NCBI GenBank assembly: GCA_028023455.1
Contig: JAQFVV010012424.1
Span: forward strand, 471,001-535,000
DNA: 64,000 nt
DNA from: Epiperipatus broadwayi
Lineage: Eukaryota; Onychophora; Udeonychophora; Euonychophora; Peripatidae
Direction of reading: 5' to 3'
Both the position numbers and the translations under genes were made by a program. Of this stretch, positions 25,201-37,086 are shown piece by piece. The notes beneath the pieces were generated by a model, which saw only the letters and a program-made list of their open reading frames with translations, did not search any database and was not told the origin of the DNA. Positions within the stretch are counted from its first letter, which is position 1. Every line of letters starts with the position of its first letter.

Positions 25201-27249
25201 ACATTAATTACAAACCAATATATTTATAGATTACATTCATAATATTCCATAGACTGCAAGTAGTAATAAATGCAATTATTTTTGATGTTGTTGTGATAAT
25301 CTATTTTGGATCAAACAGTTTTTATCTATAAATGGTGCACCATGATCTTTTTTACATTCTGATTCTTAATATGAACACTATGTGTAACATATTGTTTTGG
25401 ACATGAATAAATCAACATTTATTTTTGGTAATTTTTTCTTTCAAAACAAAGAGTTCATGACACCCAATCCATGTGTTCTGCAAAAATGGAACTCTAGCTG
25501 ACTATGGAATTAGTGCAAATATTATTTTCAATAATCTTAAGTTCACAATTACTCTTTGAAATATAACATTTATTAAAATCTCTAAAAGAACTGAGTTTTT
25601 ATGGCATATATGCAATAAAATATCCAACAAAAAACAAAACATTAGTTCATTGAATCAAAATAATCAATAAAGTTCTGTGAATTTACCATGAAGTATGCTG
25701 ATATTAGATAAATATTAGTTTGATTATAAAAAGCTATCAATTCATAAACTATGAAAGTGCAAAAACAAGGAAATAGATTAATATGTGTATTATAGATGAA
25801 CAGTTTTAAAGCAATATTAATTGATTATACTTGAGAAAAAAATAATTATATAAATATTTAGTATTGTATCCAGATTAAATGTTTGTTACAATATAAAGTA
25901 AAGGTGTGATATGATAATAAGTATTAATAGAGGAAAAAACAAAGATATTATCTTCTGTTTTATGTTGTAGCAGTTTATTCTTTGTACATATATTTACATG
26001 AGCATCACATAGAGGGAAAAAAAAACATGAGGTTTATATGCCCTACATATGATATGACTCATATATCAAATATAATAATTCAAACTTAAATACATTTTAT
26101 AAAAACATATTTTATAGCAAATATGATTAACCAGTGGATTTTTATTTATCAAATTAGTTTTTCCTTTCTATAAAATATTAAACATTTATATCCTTTACTT
26201 TCATCAAATTGTTTCTTTTTCAATAACTAAAGTTGGAAAACAACTTTTCACAATTAGAAAATAAAAAATTTTAAGTAGCTAAAAATTCTTTTTATAATTT
26301 TGGAGTGATAAAACCAAATGAATAAAGAAAATATGTTTAAAATAATTAAATTAATAAAAATATTTACTAAATTATTGACCATTATCAATTATTATTATTA
26401 AAAAATTATTGATAATGTAGATATAATGTGCCCACTAAAATACTTTTTTATCATGGGTTTTTCCATTTCAGTCCTTTTTTGATAGTTGCAATTTTCAGTT
26501 TACTTTCCTGTTAACTTCCATTATGGAGTTTAACAATCCTTTTTTGTAGGTTAAAAATTTCTTCATTAACACTTATTTCTAGGGTAATGCACACAGTCAA
26601 ATTTTCTTCATTTTTACAATAGAACATTTTTGCATTTCTATAAAGAATAAATTTATCACTTTTTTTTCTGTTATTTTCCAATTAGATTAAAACATTGTAC
26701 CAGACATAATTGCGGAGATATTCTTGATTTTGTTTAAGGAGAAGCCACTATACATCACATCACATCACATGGAAATTGTATTTACTGTGATCAAAATGGA
26801 TGAGAATGATGGTTTGTACCGACTAGATTTAGAGAGAAACAAGAAATCTTAAATATTGTTTAGACAATTGAGAAATAAAAGCACTAAGACAAATGTCAGC
26901 CAAATTAAGTTTAAACAAATTTTAAAATTTTATTACGAGAAATATAAAAAAGTTTATAATATAACAAATAGGGGTTATATCAGGCATGTACCAGAAATAA
27001 TCAAATTCAGCGCTGACCTCTGGACCAATTTTCAGTGATATTGTAATTTTACAACATATATATATATATATTGTAACTGGAATTAAAATCCTTCTTAATT
27101 CAACTTTTAGACCTTTTAAACTTTTACAACTCGAACTTTTTAATTTTAAAACTTTTTAATTATTTATTTTATTTTTATAAAATCATTATTTTGCAAAAAG
27201 ACCTTTTTAAAAACACGTTACTCAAACAAGAGAGTAAATATGATTAATA
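22265..27249. other. About 5 kb of AT-rich intergenic DNA
   Basis: I see no gene. Frames here are low complexity. A degenerate tRNA-like stretch (agtgcagtggtagaag followed by tgattcaattt) at about 24517-24565 could be an old SINE head. A CATCA-type short repeat lies at about 26750-26770 and a TA microsatellite ending ttgtaac at 27055-27077. Confidence 0.4.
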
Positions 27250-27470
27250 CTTACATATCAATCATACCCCCACTCAGAATGCGATTTAATAAAATATTAA
27301 ACCGAGTCATCTTTCCAGCCGAAGTAGTTCCCCGGCTGCATGAAACGTGAAACATCCCAGGGAGATATTTTAATGGGTTTAAAACCCAAGGCGCCATCCA
27401 ATACTTAGATTGGAATCCATGATATGCCACATGTTTCAAGCGCTCAACCCATGGCTAGTTTTTTATATAT
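27250..27470. other. G+C-richer unidentified segment upstream of the Merlin element
   Basis: About 200 bp with markedly more G and C than its neighbours, including ccgaagtagttccccggctgc and aagcgctcaacccatggctag. No open frame fits it and no second copy is in the window. It may be a terminus or flank of a transposon, or an exon of an unseen gene. Confidence 0.3.
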
Positions 27471-27720
27471 GACCAGCTGCACATGTGATTATGAATGGAG
27501 AGAGAGAGAGAGACGGAAAAAAATGGCATTAATAATTCAAGTATTTACCTTGCAATGACGTATTTAGCCTGAAGGTTCACATCTGTAATTATCCGATATT
27601 TGCGTCGTCGGAAGAACACATGAACGTTGTCCACGAGATTTTTTTCGACCCGCGAGATTTAAAACTGGATTTCTTCCTATTTGTTGCATCATATTTTATA
27701 GAGCAACAGCGGTTTTTTCC

Positions 27721-27762
27721 AGTGAGCAATTTTTTTACCACAGTGAGCAATTTTTTTACCAT
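27721..27762. repeat. 21-bp tandem repeat, two copies
   Basis: agtgagcaatttttttacca is repeated directly at 27721 and 27742, just upstream of the Merlin coding region. It probably lies in the element's leader. Confidence 0.8.
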
Positions 27763-27796
27763 TTTTTTTAAAAGAAATTACTTTCTCAACAAAATT

Positions 27797-27881
27797 GTAA
27801 GTAATTTACATGTTATTTCTTCTATGATATTAAGTGGATGTATTTTATATTTTATTAATTTTCCGGATTTTCCATTTTTAG
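27797..27881 (+). other. Candidate 85-bp leader intron of the Merlin gene
   Basis: A strong donor GTAAGT starts at 27797 and a pyrimidine-rich acceptor (tttccatttttag) ends at 27881, nine bases before the probable ATG at 27890. Size and signals fit a short animal intron. This is inference from splice consensus only. Confidence 0.35.
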
Positions 27882-27889
27882 ACATCAAA

Positions 27890-28716
27890 ATGGCTAATAT
27901 TGAAACAAGGGAACTAAAGTTGTGGGATCTCCCAAAATCTGAAGAAGAGGCGATAGCTTTCTTCCAACAAGAAGGAGTTTTACACCGGGTTAAATTGTGC
28001 GAAAATGGCCAAACAGTGGCGGTGCAATTTGAAGGATTGTCTTAAAAAAACTCCCATAAGAAAAGGCACGTGGTTTGAAGGCTCCAGAATATCCTTCGTA
28101 ACGGCTCTCCGTTTTATATATTGTTGGTCCAGAGAATTAACGTCGATCCAATTTTGTGCTGACCAGTTAGAAATGGCGGACAATACTGTGATTGACTGGA
28201 ACAACTATCTCCGCGAAGTATGCGCATGGAAGCTGCTACATAATGAGAGGCGGAAAATCGGAGGCCCTAACACAATTGTGGAAATAGACGAAACTCTATT
28301 CTCCAAACGTAAGAACAATGCCGGCAGAGTACTTCCACAGCAATGGGTATTTGGCGGTATCTGCAGACAAACAGATGAATGTTTTATAATAGCCGTTGCA
28401 GATAGAAGTGCGTCCAGTCTCATGCAAGCCATTTTGGAGAATGTGCACCAAGGCACTACTATTTATAGCGATTGCTGGAAAGGGTATAAAACAGAAGAAT
28501 TGGAGCTGGCTGGATATGAGCACCATCGAGTTAACCACACATAATTTTGTAGACCCCACAACTGGCGTTCACACGCAAAATGTTGAAAGGTTGTGGGGTT
28601 TAGTCAAATGGAGGAATAAGAAGCACAGAGGAACTGCACGTCAACACTTAGACTCCTATTTGACGGAATTTATGTGGAGGCGGACCTACAAAGACGGTTA
28701 TTTTGGTGAAAATTAA
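27890..28716 (+). pseudogene. Merlin (ISXO2/IS1595-like) transposase, two frameshifts
   Basis: Cut-and-paste DNA transposase with a DDE catalytic domain. The ATG at 27890 opens an N-terminal piece (MANIETRELKLWDLP, FFQQEGVLHR, then a Cys that begins the zinc ribbon). From about 28005 a second frame continues with QWRCNLKDC (second half of the zinc ribbon), IRKGTWFEGS, a helix-turn region (TVIDWNNYLREVC) and the DDE core: first Asp in VEIDE (28287-28289), QQWVFGG, second Asp in IYSDCWKGY (28470-28472). A third frame from about 28535 gives NFVDPTTGVHTQNVERLW, with the acidic third residue at 28585-28587, and ends YLTEFMWRR...YFGEN. The motif series is that of Merlin/IS1016-type transposases and the total length (about 275 codons) is near full. 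Two indels (near 28010 and 28535) disable it although all three catalytic residues remain, so decay looks recent. Terminal inverted repeats were not found. Confidence 0.9.
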
Positions 28717-29324
28717 ATAAGTAATTTTTATAAATTTAAACTTATTATTCTGTTATATATATTCTAAGCCAATAAACATCACATGACCTCCATCCCTTAT
28801 GCTTATGTTTACTTCAGTTTTAACAAACGTAAATGAATATGCGCGTATATAAAAATTTTAAGACTGTATTTTTATTTTATAATTAACAAGACAATTATAC
28901 ACGCACATACCCTGCAATATTATAAGCACACTCAAAGTTTTAAATTAAAAAAACACGTGCAATCCGAGTACAACGAAATACACTATTATAGAATATAATA
29001 GGTGAAACAGATCTGTTTCAGTTGTATTTAGTTTTTATATTGTGTTTTGATATTTATCATGCTATATTAAATATGTGTTTCAAACTAAATGTTGGATATT
29101 TAATTAATCTACTTTTTGTAATAATTTTGTTTTGTTTTTAAGAAAAGTCTAATGCTATAAATTGTAAACATTTTGAAATTAATTACTTATACTATTTAAT
29201 TGGAAATCAAATAGTTTAATATATCAATCACACAGTTCTTCTTTCCAAAATAGTTCATAAATATCCAATATAGAAATAAAACAAACTCCTTTTTAAAACT
29301 TGCTTTTTATATGACTATAATGAT
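28717..29324. other. AT-rich DNA 3' of the Merlin gene, with a repeat C terminus
   Basis: At 28766-28788 the sequence aagccaataaacatcacatg occurs; it is identical to the end of dispersed repeat C at 31426-31448. The rest is AT-rich and noncoding. Confidence 0.6.
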
Positions 29325-29330
29325 GAAAAA

Positions 29331-29374
29331 GAAATCCAACGTTTCGACTATTTCATATAGTCTTTTTCAAGGTA
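29331..29374 (-). ncRNA. Hammerhead-like motif, degenerate, 3' of the Penelope-like element
   Basis: The minus strand reads cttgaaaaagacta, a loop, then tagtcgaaacgttgg. A 5-bp stem (GACTA/TAGTC) is followed by GAAAC, like stem II and the GAAA core strand of a hammerhead ribozyme. The CUGAUGA strand is degraded to a CTTGAAAAA stretch, so cleavage is unlikely. Penelope-like elements are known to carry hammerhead motifs in their terminal repeats, which fits the position. Confidence 0.4.
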
Positions 29375-29590
29375 CACTAAAATAAAATATATATAATAAT
29401 AAATATCACATTCCAAAAAAATAAAAATATTAAATTAAAAATTACAAAATATATTCATAACCAAAAATTTACCTTATCTCCCACTCTCCTTTTCTATTAC
29501 AAACAATCACAACCTAAACACAAACATTTTATTTCATTCTTTTTTTAAAAAAACTATATATATCCTTTAAAACATTTACTTAAAAACCTA

Positions 29591-30086
29591 TTATTTTCTT
29601 TTCTCTTTTGCCATTAATATCCTATTTAATTCTGGTTTTATTTTACTAATGTATATACCTTCCTTTATCATTCTTTCATTGTATGACTTAATACATTTCA
29701 AAATCCCCATGTTTGATTCTATTCATGTGAATGTAAACAGCAGAATTTTTATCACCTAAATACTGTCTTAATCTAGTTTTTAATTTATTCTTATTAGTCC
29801 CAACATATGTCATTTCTACATTCTTTTTAAAACAATTCAAACATTTTATCAAATAAACTGAATCCATAATGTCTAACCTATTACAGTCCCCACTATTATT
29901 AATTAAAAAAATTAAACTTGCTTTCATGTAAAAACTACTTAAATGCTTTATTGTTTGGGAATGCATGAGAAATTTGAATAATAGAATTGTCTTTTGGTCT
30001 ATTTCTAAGGGACTTTGGGCTTCATATTGGGACACTTTACCACTGCACAAAACAACAAATGATATTGTAGTAATGGATGATATCAT
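29591..30086 (-). pseudogene. Penelope-like element, GIY-YIG endonuclease remnant
   Basis: The minus-strand frame 30086-29688 ends with a GIY-YIG-type endonuclease: DSVYLIKCLNC (the first strand with paired Cys that normally reads VYxIxC..C), then MTYVGTNKNKLKTRLRQY (the YIG strand and the Arg/Lys helix, YIG here YVG) and NSAVYIHMNRIKHGDF (the H..H region). After a frameshift near 29700 the C-terminus continues (YNERMIKEGIYISKIKPELN) to a stop at 29591. This order is that of Penelope-like retroelement C-termini. The reverse transcriptase that should precede it is not recognisable. One frameshift and the truncation mark it as dead. Assignment rests on motif order. Confidence 0.75.
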
Positions 30087-30089
30087 ATA

Positions 30090-31035
30090 TATGTGAAATA
30101 TTTCATATTAATACATAAAAAGCTGTCTTAATTAGAAAAAAAACCTTTCTGGTAATTAATGTGTATAGAGATTATCTGTTTAATTATAAATAGTGGAAAT
30201 CATTAATAACAAAAGATGGTTAAACAATATGATTTAGATTGATGGTATATCAGAATATTAATATTATTTAATCAACTAAGATGCATATTATGTATATTAT
30301 TTTGACATTCTTCAATAATTTATTTTCTGAAGAAATGATGGTAACTATTCATATTCAGAATAACTTTTAAATGATTCAAATATTTTCAAACTGTTATGGA
30401 AAAATATAATTTTAGAAGGGAACATTATATAAATTTGACCTCTGAGATAGGAGTAAGGCATCCAATCCTATAAACATTGTATAAAATGAAAAACAGTTTA
30501 TTATCATTGCTTTTACTTTTTTTGAAAAAATAATTGATAATAAATTATCATAATATGAATCTAAAGAGCAAAATTCTAAAAAAAAAAAAACTTCTTAACA
30601 ATTTGATAGTAATTATTTCACAAGTTATACAAATACATTATTAATGTATTTGGCAAATAACTATTATTTAATGGTTTGATATACATGTACTTATAAGGTA
30701 AAAACATATTTCTTAGAAATTATCTCAGATGTTTTCAATAACTGATTTAATTAAATTTAACACTGGTGGCCATATTTATTAAAACTATATTGTAAGTATG
30801 TGTGTAAAAATTTTCTCTCAATCTGAAATCAAAATTCAACATGATTGTATCCATCAGGCTTATTAATTGGTAATATATAAACTTGTAAAAAAAAACAGAA
30901 GGTCTCTAATTTTAAAATTTTGTTTAACAAAATGTCGAGAAAATAATTGCACTTAAATTAATTGAGTAGTGTTATTAAAAAAGAAAAATGGAATATTTCA
31001 CAGTCCCATTATCTTTTATGGGAGGGGGTAATATT
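30090..31035. other. AT-rich intergenic DNA
   Basis: No gene or clear repeat is seen. It may include the untraceable 5' part of the Penelope-like element. Confidence 0.4.
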
Positions 31036-31477
31036 CCAAAGTTCTCTATATGTATTGCCACTTAGTAGAAGCCAGAGTAATCAATGGATGCCAGAAGACT
31101 TGTGCATAAAATTACTATCTAGGGCCTACTCATTCAATATCCCCAGACTAGTTTCTGACTTGTCTCCTTAGTCAGTGAGGATCCTTGGATCTGAGAGCAC
31201 TGCACCTAGATCTTAGGATCTAATGCAACCCTCCAGAAGCCACCTTTTATCTGTACTTAACTACACAACTATGTGTCTTAAATTGAAAACACTATATTTT
31301 CAATCCAAGCTCATTAGCTTATATAGTCATATAGGTCTGAACTCAGTTCAGTACCTATAAATTTTGGTGTTTTGGGTTCTTTAATAACCATAGCCATCAC
31401 TATCCTATTAGGCAGAATTGGTTTTAAGCCAATAAACATCACATGACCATCATTTATTATGCTTGCTCATAACTGAC
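31036..31477 (-). repeat. Dispersed repeat C, copy 1
   Basis: Carries the family's diagnostic blocks in reverse order: tattgccacttag, aatcaatggatgccagaag, caatatccccagactagttt, tgagagcactgcacctagat, ttgaaaacactatattttca, ctgaactcagttcag, and the terminal block taagccaataaacatcacatg. It is followed head to head by copy 2. No coding potential; SINE, MITE and satellite origins are all possible. Confidence 0.8.
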
Positions 31478-31740
31478 AAAGAGCGCAAGCCAGAAACTAG
31501 TCTGGGGATATTGGATGAGTAGGCACTAAATGGGGATTTTATGCACAAGCCTTCTGGCATCCATTGATTATTCTGACTTGTACTGAATGGCAATATGTAT
31601 AGAGAGTTTTGCCTGTTTTAATAACAGTTATGAGCAATCATAAGAAATTGTAATCATGTGATGTTTATTGGTTAAACCAATCCTGCCTAATAGGATAGTG
31701 GTGGCTATAGTTATTAAAGAACCAAAAACACCAACATGTA
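31478..31740 (+). repeat. Dispersed repeat C, copy 2 (shorter)
   Basis: Opposite orientation to copy 1: gaaactagtctggggatatt, gcacaagccttctggcatcc, gagttttgcctgttttaata and the terminal block atcatgtgatgtttattgg at 31653-31671. With copy 1 it makes an inverted pair whose end blocks (about 31377-31477 and 31626-31725) are complementary. Confidence 0.8.
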
Positions 31741-33760
31741 TAGATACTGTACCGGTCAAAAAACTACCCACACCAACAAGACCCATCCGCAAAGTCGGAT
31801 TCAAACTCAGTCGAACCAAACTGAATTCAAACCCAACTCACAAGGACAGATCGAATCAATGGATGACCTAAGTCGACGATACGACTATGCACCCAAGAAG
31901 CTAGCTCAATGGATGATGATGATTTGAGACCCCTGATCTGACACTAATAACGTATAATAAAACAACTAAGGATATTTCTAAGTCAACTCATATATGTATA
32001 TGTTCGGGTTGCCAATACAGTCAGCGAGCATTAATATTAAAATAACTTGAATAATAAAGAAAGTTAAAAACCAAATGTATTAATAAAATATTTAATAATA
32101 ATAATAATTTTGTTCAACTTTTAGATTATGAATATATAGATTATCTCTAGTCTTTAAACGGAATTTATAATTTACAATAAGAATGGCAGTCGTTATTATA
32201 TGCCAATAAGTATTACGCAATATTATAAGAGGATTATATATGTCTATGCCCCAACAAGTAAATAAAGGTAGATAAAGGTATTTGGCTTTGACAGAAATTA
32301 TTAGTCTAATTCTAAAAGAAAAAATGTGAGATTTATTTTCACATTCGTAAATGAATTCACAAAGAGCAAGATATGTATTTAGGGCATAACTTTACTATTT
32401 AACAGGAAACTTATTTAATTAGAAATGAATAAGAGTTTGTTCAACTTTAATGAAATCAATTCATCATGATTTACGAGCATGAGAGCAGGGCTTTATTTGA
32501 ACTGAGAAATAACGGTGCTGACGACTTATGAGCTATAAAAATGAAAATGAAAGAGAATGGCTTGTTGGTGATTTAAGTAGGAGGGTGGCTTGTGTTTTAC
32601 AAGTCTTTATGCCCTATCAAAGAGACATGGAACACGGAAAGCCAGGCCGGATCATAGCCACAAACCTTTGGTGTTCCAATATAATATGAGTGAGGGAGGA
32701 AGTACTTTCTTCCTATTTATTAAATAACATGAATATCACCGAGACAAGCTTACGAAGCATGAGAGGGCTCGTGTCAGCTATGTTCGGAAAATGATGATAG
32801 TCATCATGTTTGAATAATAAAACCCATTTTATATGTAGAATGCTCTGTGATGACCTGATCAAATTAAATTAAAGTCAAATGAGCTTTAATACAGAAATAC
32901 TTAACATAATTATAAAATTATATTAATTATGCCCCAAACATCATGCCCTCCCTGAATTTAATTGGAAGTATAAAATTTGAATTAGAATATATTGACATTA
33001 ATTTCTTTATCGACCCTTTTGCAAAAACATTTTAAGATTATGAATAAATAAATATCTGTAAACTAGATAAAAGAGCCGGGGACATAGGTTAGAAACTGAG
33101 CTAATAATTTATTATTAGCCATTAATAAAAATAGCAAAAATTGTATAAATCCTTCAACTCCGATGATTAATAGAACTGTATTAAGTTAGTTCTAGTGGGC
33201 AATAATTACTATAACTTAATATTAGATTATTTTCATGAGGGAATTTTAATGAAAGAGATTATTATCGAGTTGAAGTTTTATCGGCATATAATAAAAAAAT
33301 ACATGACATTAGTAATTACTCAATAAATATATATAATACAGTTAGTGAAACGAACCGCCATTGCGAGAAACAGAAATTTAACAAAGTATTAATTTTAAAG
33401 ACTAGAGATAGAAAAACGAGAATTATTTATACAGATTAATACATTAAGAAATGAGAAGAGCTTTTAATTTAAAGGTAGTGTAAATTAAAGTTCGGAAACT
33501 GCCAGAAAGTTGCGGTTGTTTCAAGACAGATATTACTGTTCCTTCATGGTTGGCTCCTTAGGTTACACATGGCAGAGTCCGATTTGTTTGAAATGTAGGC
33601 GCGCATTTTGTAAATTATTTGAATGACATGTTGATTGATTCTTTCAGAGTTTGGGCTGCTCGACTGGTGTGCAAGAAGTTTGGTTTAGCAGCTTCATTGA
33701 AGATCTTCTGGGGACTTCAGGCCCAGCAGTCAGACTCCCGAAGTTTAGCCCCTCACCATG
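31741..33760. mobile_element. Possible LTR-element fragment between copies of repeat C
   Basis: This 2-kb block is more complex than its surroundings. At its left end a plus-strand frame closes with SMDDLSRRYDYAPKKLAQW (31.86-31.92 kb), which could be the tail of a pol or gag protein. At 33560-33585 the sequence ggttacacatggcagagtcc looks like an LTR end followed by a TGG primer site. The two clues imply different layouts and no second LTR copy is present, so the call is tentative. Confidence 0.3.
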
Positions 33761-34439
33761 ATGGACACTATTGAAATTCATAATTTAAAAATGCACATAG
33801 ATTATAGTAGCACTTCTTTAAAACAATTATGGCTTCTCCTTTCTCCCAACTTTTCCAGGCTATTTATATTATCCTCTGTTTTCCTGCCTATGCCAAATTT
33901 AGATGCCTTCAGGCTAAAGCTTCTCGCATTATCAAAATTACAAAATTTTATTAGTTGATTTTAGATACATTCCTTCGATAAGTGTTTCAAACTCGTTAAC
34001 TTTGAATTCATTTTATAATTAGAAAATGAATTTATAAATCTAAAAAACAATTTTAATTAGGAACCATCCTTACATTTTAAATTATTATCTTTTTGCTAAT
34101 TAATAAAACTTTCCCCATTGTCTTTGGAAAAGGACAATCTGAAAGCTTATCGAAAGAATGAAGCTTTTAATCACTAAAATTTGAACAAACTGTTTAAAAG
34201 TAAAATAAAACATTCCCAATGCAATGAAACTTTATAACAAATATATATATTTAAATATTTATAAATACATATGCACAATCCACACAGTTATAATATATAC
34301 AAATTCATGAATTTATTAATGAATTGATTAGTTTAAACATCAAACTAGTTAGTTTTAACACACATTTATATGATACTATTTTTTAAGGTAACTAATGTGT
34401 ATTGAATGTATAAAGCCCCATTGCATTCGGAAATTCATG
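33761..34439. other. AT-rich intergenic DNA
   Basis: Noncoding as far as can be seen; the 66-codon plus frame at 33758 has no recognisable features. Confidence 0.4.
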
Positions 34440-34888
34440 GTTAGAACTAGGGTTTGAAGTGGGCTGCAGGTGAGATATCATGAAGCTAGGATCGAAGTTA
34501 GATCCAACTGCTTCAATACTGAACTGAGTTCAGACCTATATGACTATATAAGCTAATGAGCTTGGATTGAAAATATAGTGTTTTCAATTTAAGACTCTTT
34601 GTAGTTAACTACAGATAAAAGGTGGATGCTGGAGGGTTGCATTAGATCTTAAGATCTAGGTGCAGTGCTCTCAGATCCAAGGCTTTTCATTGACAAGGGC
34701 CACAAGCCAAAAACTAGTCTGGGGATATTGGATGAGTAGACACTAGATGGGGATTTTATGCACAACCCTTCTGGCATCCAGTGATTACTCTGGCTTGCAC
34801 TGAGTGGCAATACATGTAGAGAGTTTTGCTTGTTTTAGTAACAGTTATGAGTAAGCATAAGAAATGGTGATCATGTGTGTTTATTGAC
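34440..34888 (+). repeat. Dispersed repeat C, copy 3
   Basis: Same orientation as copy 2 and longest of the forward copies: actgaactgagttcagacct, ttgaaaatatagtgttttca, gatctaggtgcagtgctctc, actagtctggggatattgga, ttctggcatccagtgatta and the terminal tgatcatgtgtgtttattg. The ttgaaaa..ttttca part is itself palindromic. Confidence 0.85.
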
Positions 34889-35251
34889 ATTCCAAAATCA
34901 TATTATGATTATATTTTGGAAAATAATATATTTGTTTATGCATATATATATATACAAGATAAAAATAAAGATATGAGTAATGAAATATACATGTGCAGAA
35001 AATAATTGTGTGAATAAATATTTTATTTATTTAGAAAATGCCCAAATTTTTTACAAATAATGCAAACAGATTTTGCATGTAAATGAAGTTGAAAATATAT
35101 AAAAGAGATGTGTCTTTTTTGTTTGAATAAGTAGAAGAAAAAAAAATTAATTATTAAGTAAAGTAAGTGTCAAATTTTAATTATTTTGATTTACTAAAGT
35201 TATGAAAATATTATATTTGGATATTTTTTAATTTGGAGCCTTATCCTCAGT
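34889..35251. other. AT-rich intergenic DNA
   Basis: Begins with a TA microsatellite (34940-34955). Nothing else is recognised. Confidence 0.4.
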
Positions 35252-35333
35252 GCATTGTTTAGTTTTTTTTCCTAGCGGTTAGCGTAACTGCCTTCCAAGC
35301 AGCTGGGCCTGGGGTTCGCTTCAGGCCAATGCT
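35252..35333 (+). repeat. tRNA-Gly(UCC)-like SINE head or tRNA pseudogene
   Basis: Acceptor strands GCATTG and CAATGC pair, the anticodon arm actgccttccaagcagc has a CTTCCAA loop (UCC, Gly), and A-box (tagcggttagcg) and B-box (ggttcgctt) are present. A T-run inserted in the D arm and a weak T stem argue against a functional tRNA. The 3' side continues tttgacat then AAAATAAAATAAAA, the same tail as the SINE at 37.1 kb, so this is most likely a short tRNA-derived SINE. Confidence 0.7.
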
Positions 35334-37074
35334 TTGACATATAAAATAAAATAAAAACTATTAGAAGCTATTAGAAAGGAGAAGAAATAGTATCTGTTAC
35401 AGATAAATTACCAAGAAAGCTTTTGTTTCAAGCAAAATAAAATACTAACACTACATATAACTATATTTAATGTTTGTGTGATGATAATTAAAATAAGAAA
35501 GATATTCAAAGGAAGAAGAAAGACTTTTAAGATACAATATTAAGTAGTCTAAAGAAAAGAAATTTAATGTTTTATATATTTTTTGAATATTCAAGATGAA
35601 TAAATAAAAGATATAATGAAGTATAAGAGAATGTAAAAGAAAACAACCAAATGTAAAGGACAGTATAGAAATCGAAAATGTGGAAGGAAAGCCTTGAAGT
35701 ACAACAAAATTACACACAGAAAGTGAAATGGTGGAAAAAGTAGGCAGTAAATTAAATTAGCTCGTGCGTGAGAAGCGTAAGCCAAAAAAATTAATTATGT
35801 ATAAAATGCATAGATGTTCTTCTGGAGTGGGATGAGATGTGTTATATTTATATAAAAAGTTGATTAAAAAAAGAAATGTTGCAATATAATTTGAAGTATC
35901 AGAAATGAGAAAGTTGGAATTTTAAAAGGCACTTAGAATTTTAAAAGAAAAAGAAAAGCACTCCAGAAGAAAAGATAAGAATTTGGGGGAAAGAATTATT
36001 TAAGGAAATGACAATAAATGTATAGTGATGTTTTTATAAAAAGAAATAATTAATACAGGGTTTTTTTGTTTCAAAATGATAAAGAGAAAATATGTAGGAT
36101 ATGCTAGTTTAATTAACGAAAAGAAAATGAGCTGATTAAATCTGTAATTAATAAAATAAGAAGTTGAGGGGAAATAACTCAAATTTATAAGACAGGAAAT
36201 GATTAGACTGTCTGAATAAATTGAAATATACTAATTGAATGCAGAAATTGATTAGTGAAAAAATGAGAAATTTAGATATATCTAAAGAGTGGGGAAAATG
36301 GACAGAAGAATTTCTGTTTTTATAAGTGTGCAGAACAAATTGTGTTTCCTCCATCGTCCAGTTAGCAGAAATGATATATAGCAGAGAAGTGGCATCACAA
36401 GATATCTTGGAGATACCAGGCATCAGTTACCTGAAGGTTTTATGAGCTGGTTACAACTTTAATTATGATCATTCTGATATTATTTTATATACACCTGACA
36501 TGGCTCTCTGAGTAAACTGTTGTATTTACATAGAAATAAATAGAGAAAAAGTACTCCAAAAGCAGAAAGCAAATATATATAGGAAAAGCGTTATTTTTTA
36601 AATAGAAAAGACAAGAAGAGGCAGTTTTTAAAAACAAAGAATTTTAAGTAAGTTTTGTGAAAAACTATTTTTAAACTTTGGTTAAGTAAATAAAAAAAAA
36701 TGGAAGTACAAATAATTGATCGATAACTGATCAAAGAAGTAGATATGAAAAAACAATAATAGAAATCCACTGGAGTGCACTAAGTAATTCAAATTAAAGG
36801 AATTAAATGAATGGTAGCTGAAGGGAAAACAAAGCACTATGTAAACTGCATCTTAGAGAGCATTGTTGTTTTTGCTTACCCCATTGCCATGTGTGTTACC
36901 TACCAGTTGAGGGAAACTGGAATACAAATTTATAAAAGACTATATGGATTTTCCAAACTTCAGCTTTTATACCAGTAATCACATGATGCCTGGATTACAG
37001 AATATTCTCCATCATGTATTGGGATTTCTTCATTTGTCTGGGAAGGTTGTCATGTTTATTGCCAGGCAAAATGA
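35334..37074. other. Purine-rich AT DNA without a gene
   Basis: From about 35.45 to 36.42 kb the plus strand is strongly A+G-rich (many aagaaaagaaa words). The Phe/Leu/Tyr-rich minus-strand frames here are consequences of that skew. No gene is supported. Confidence 0.5.
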
Positions 37075-37086
37075 TAGATGCTAAGA

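Noticed and set aside
26036-26068. Similarity in reverse to the spacer at 6346-6377 (atgtagggcatat core)
   Set aside because: Only about 30 bases with several mismatches; too short in AT-rich DNA to call a repeat.
31628-31927. Overlapping 60-70 codon frames on both strands
   Set aside because: They lie largely in repeat C copy 2; only the final plus-strand stretch after 31.86 kb looks protein-like and is noted as tentative.
35252-35333. Functional tRNA-Gly(UCC) gene
   Set aside because: The D arm contains a T-run insertion, the T stem is weak, and the A-rich tail matches a SINE.
35451-36423. Series of Phe/Leu/Tyr-rich minus-strand frames
   Set aside because: Consequence of the purine-rich plus strand; no motifs.
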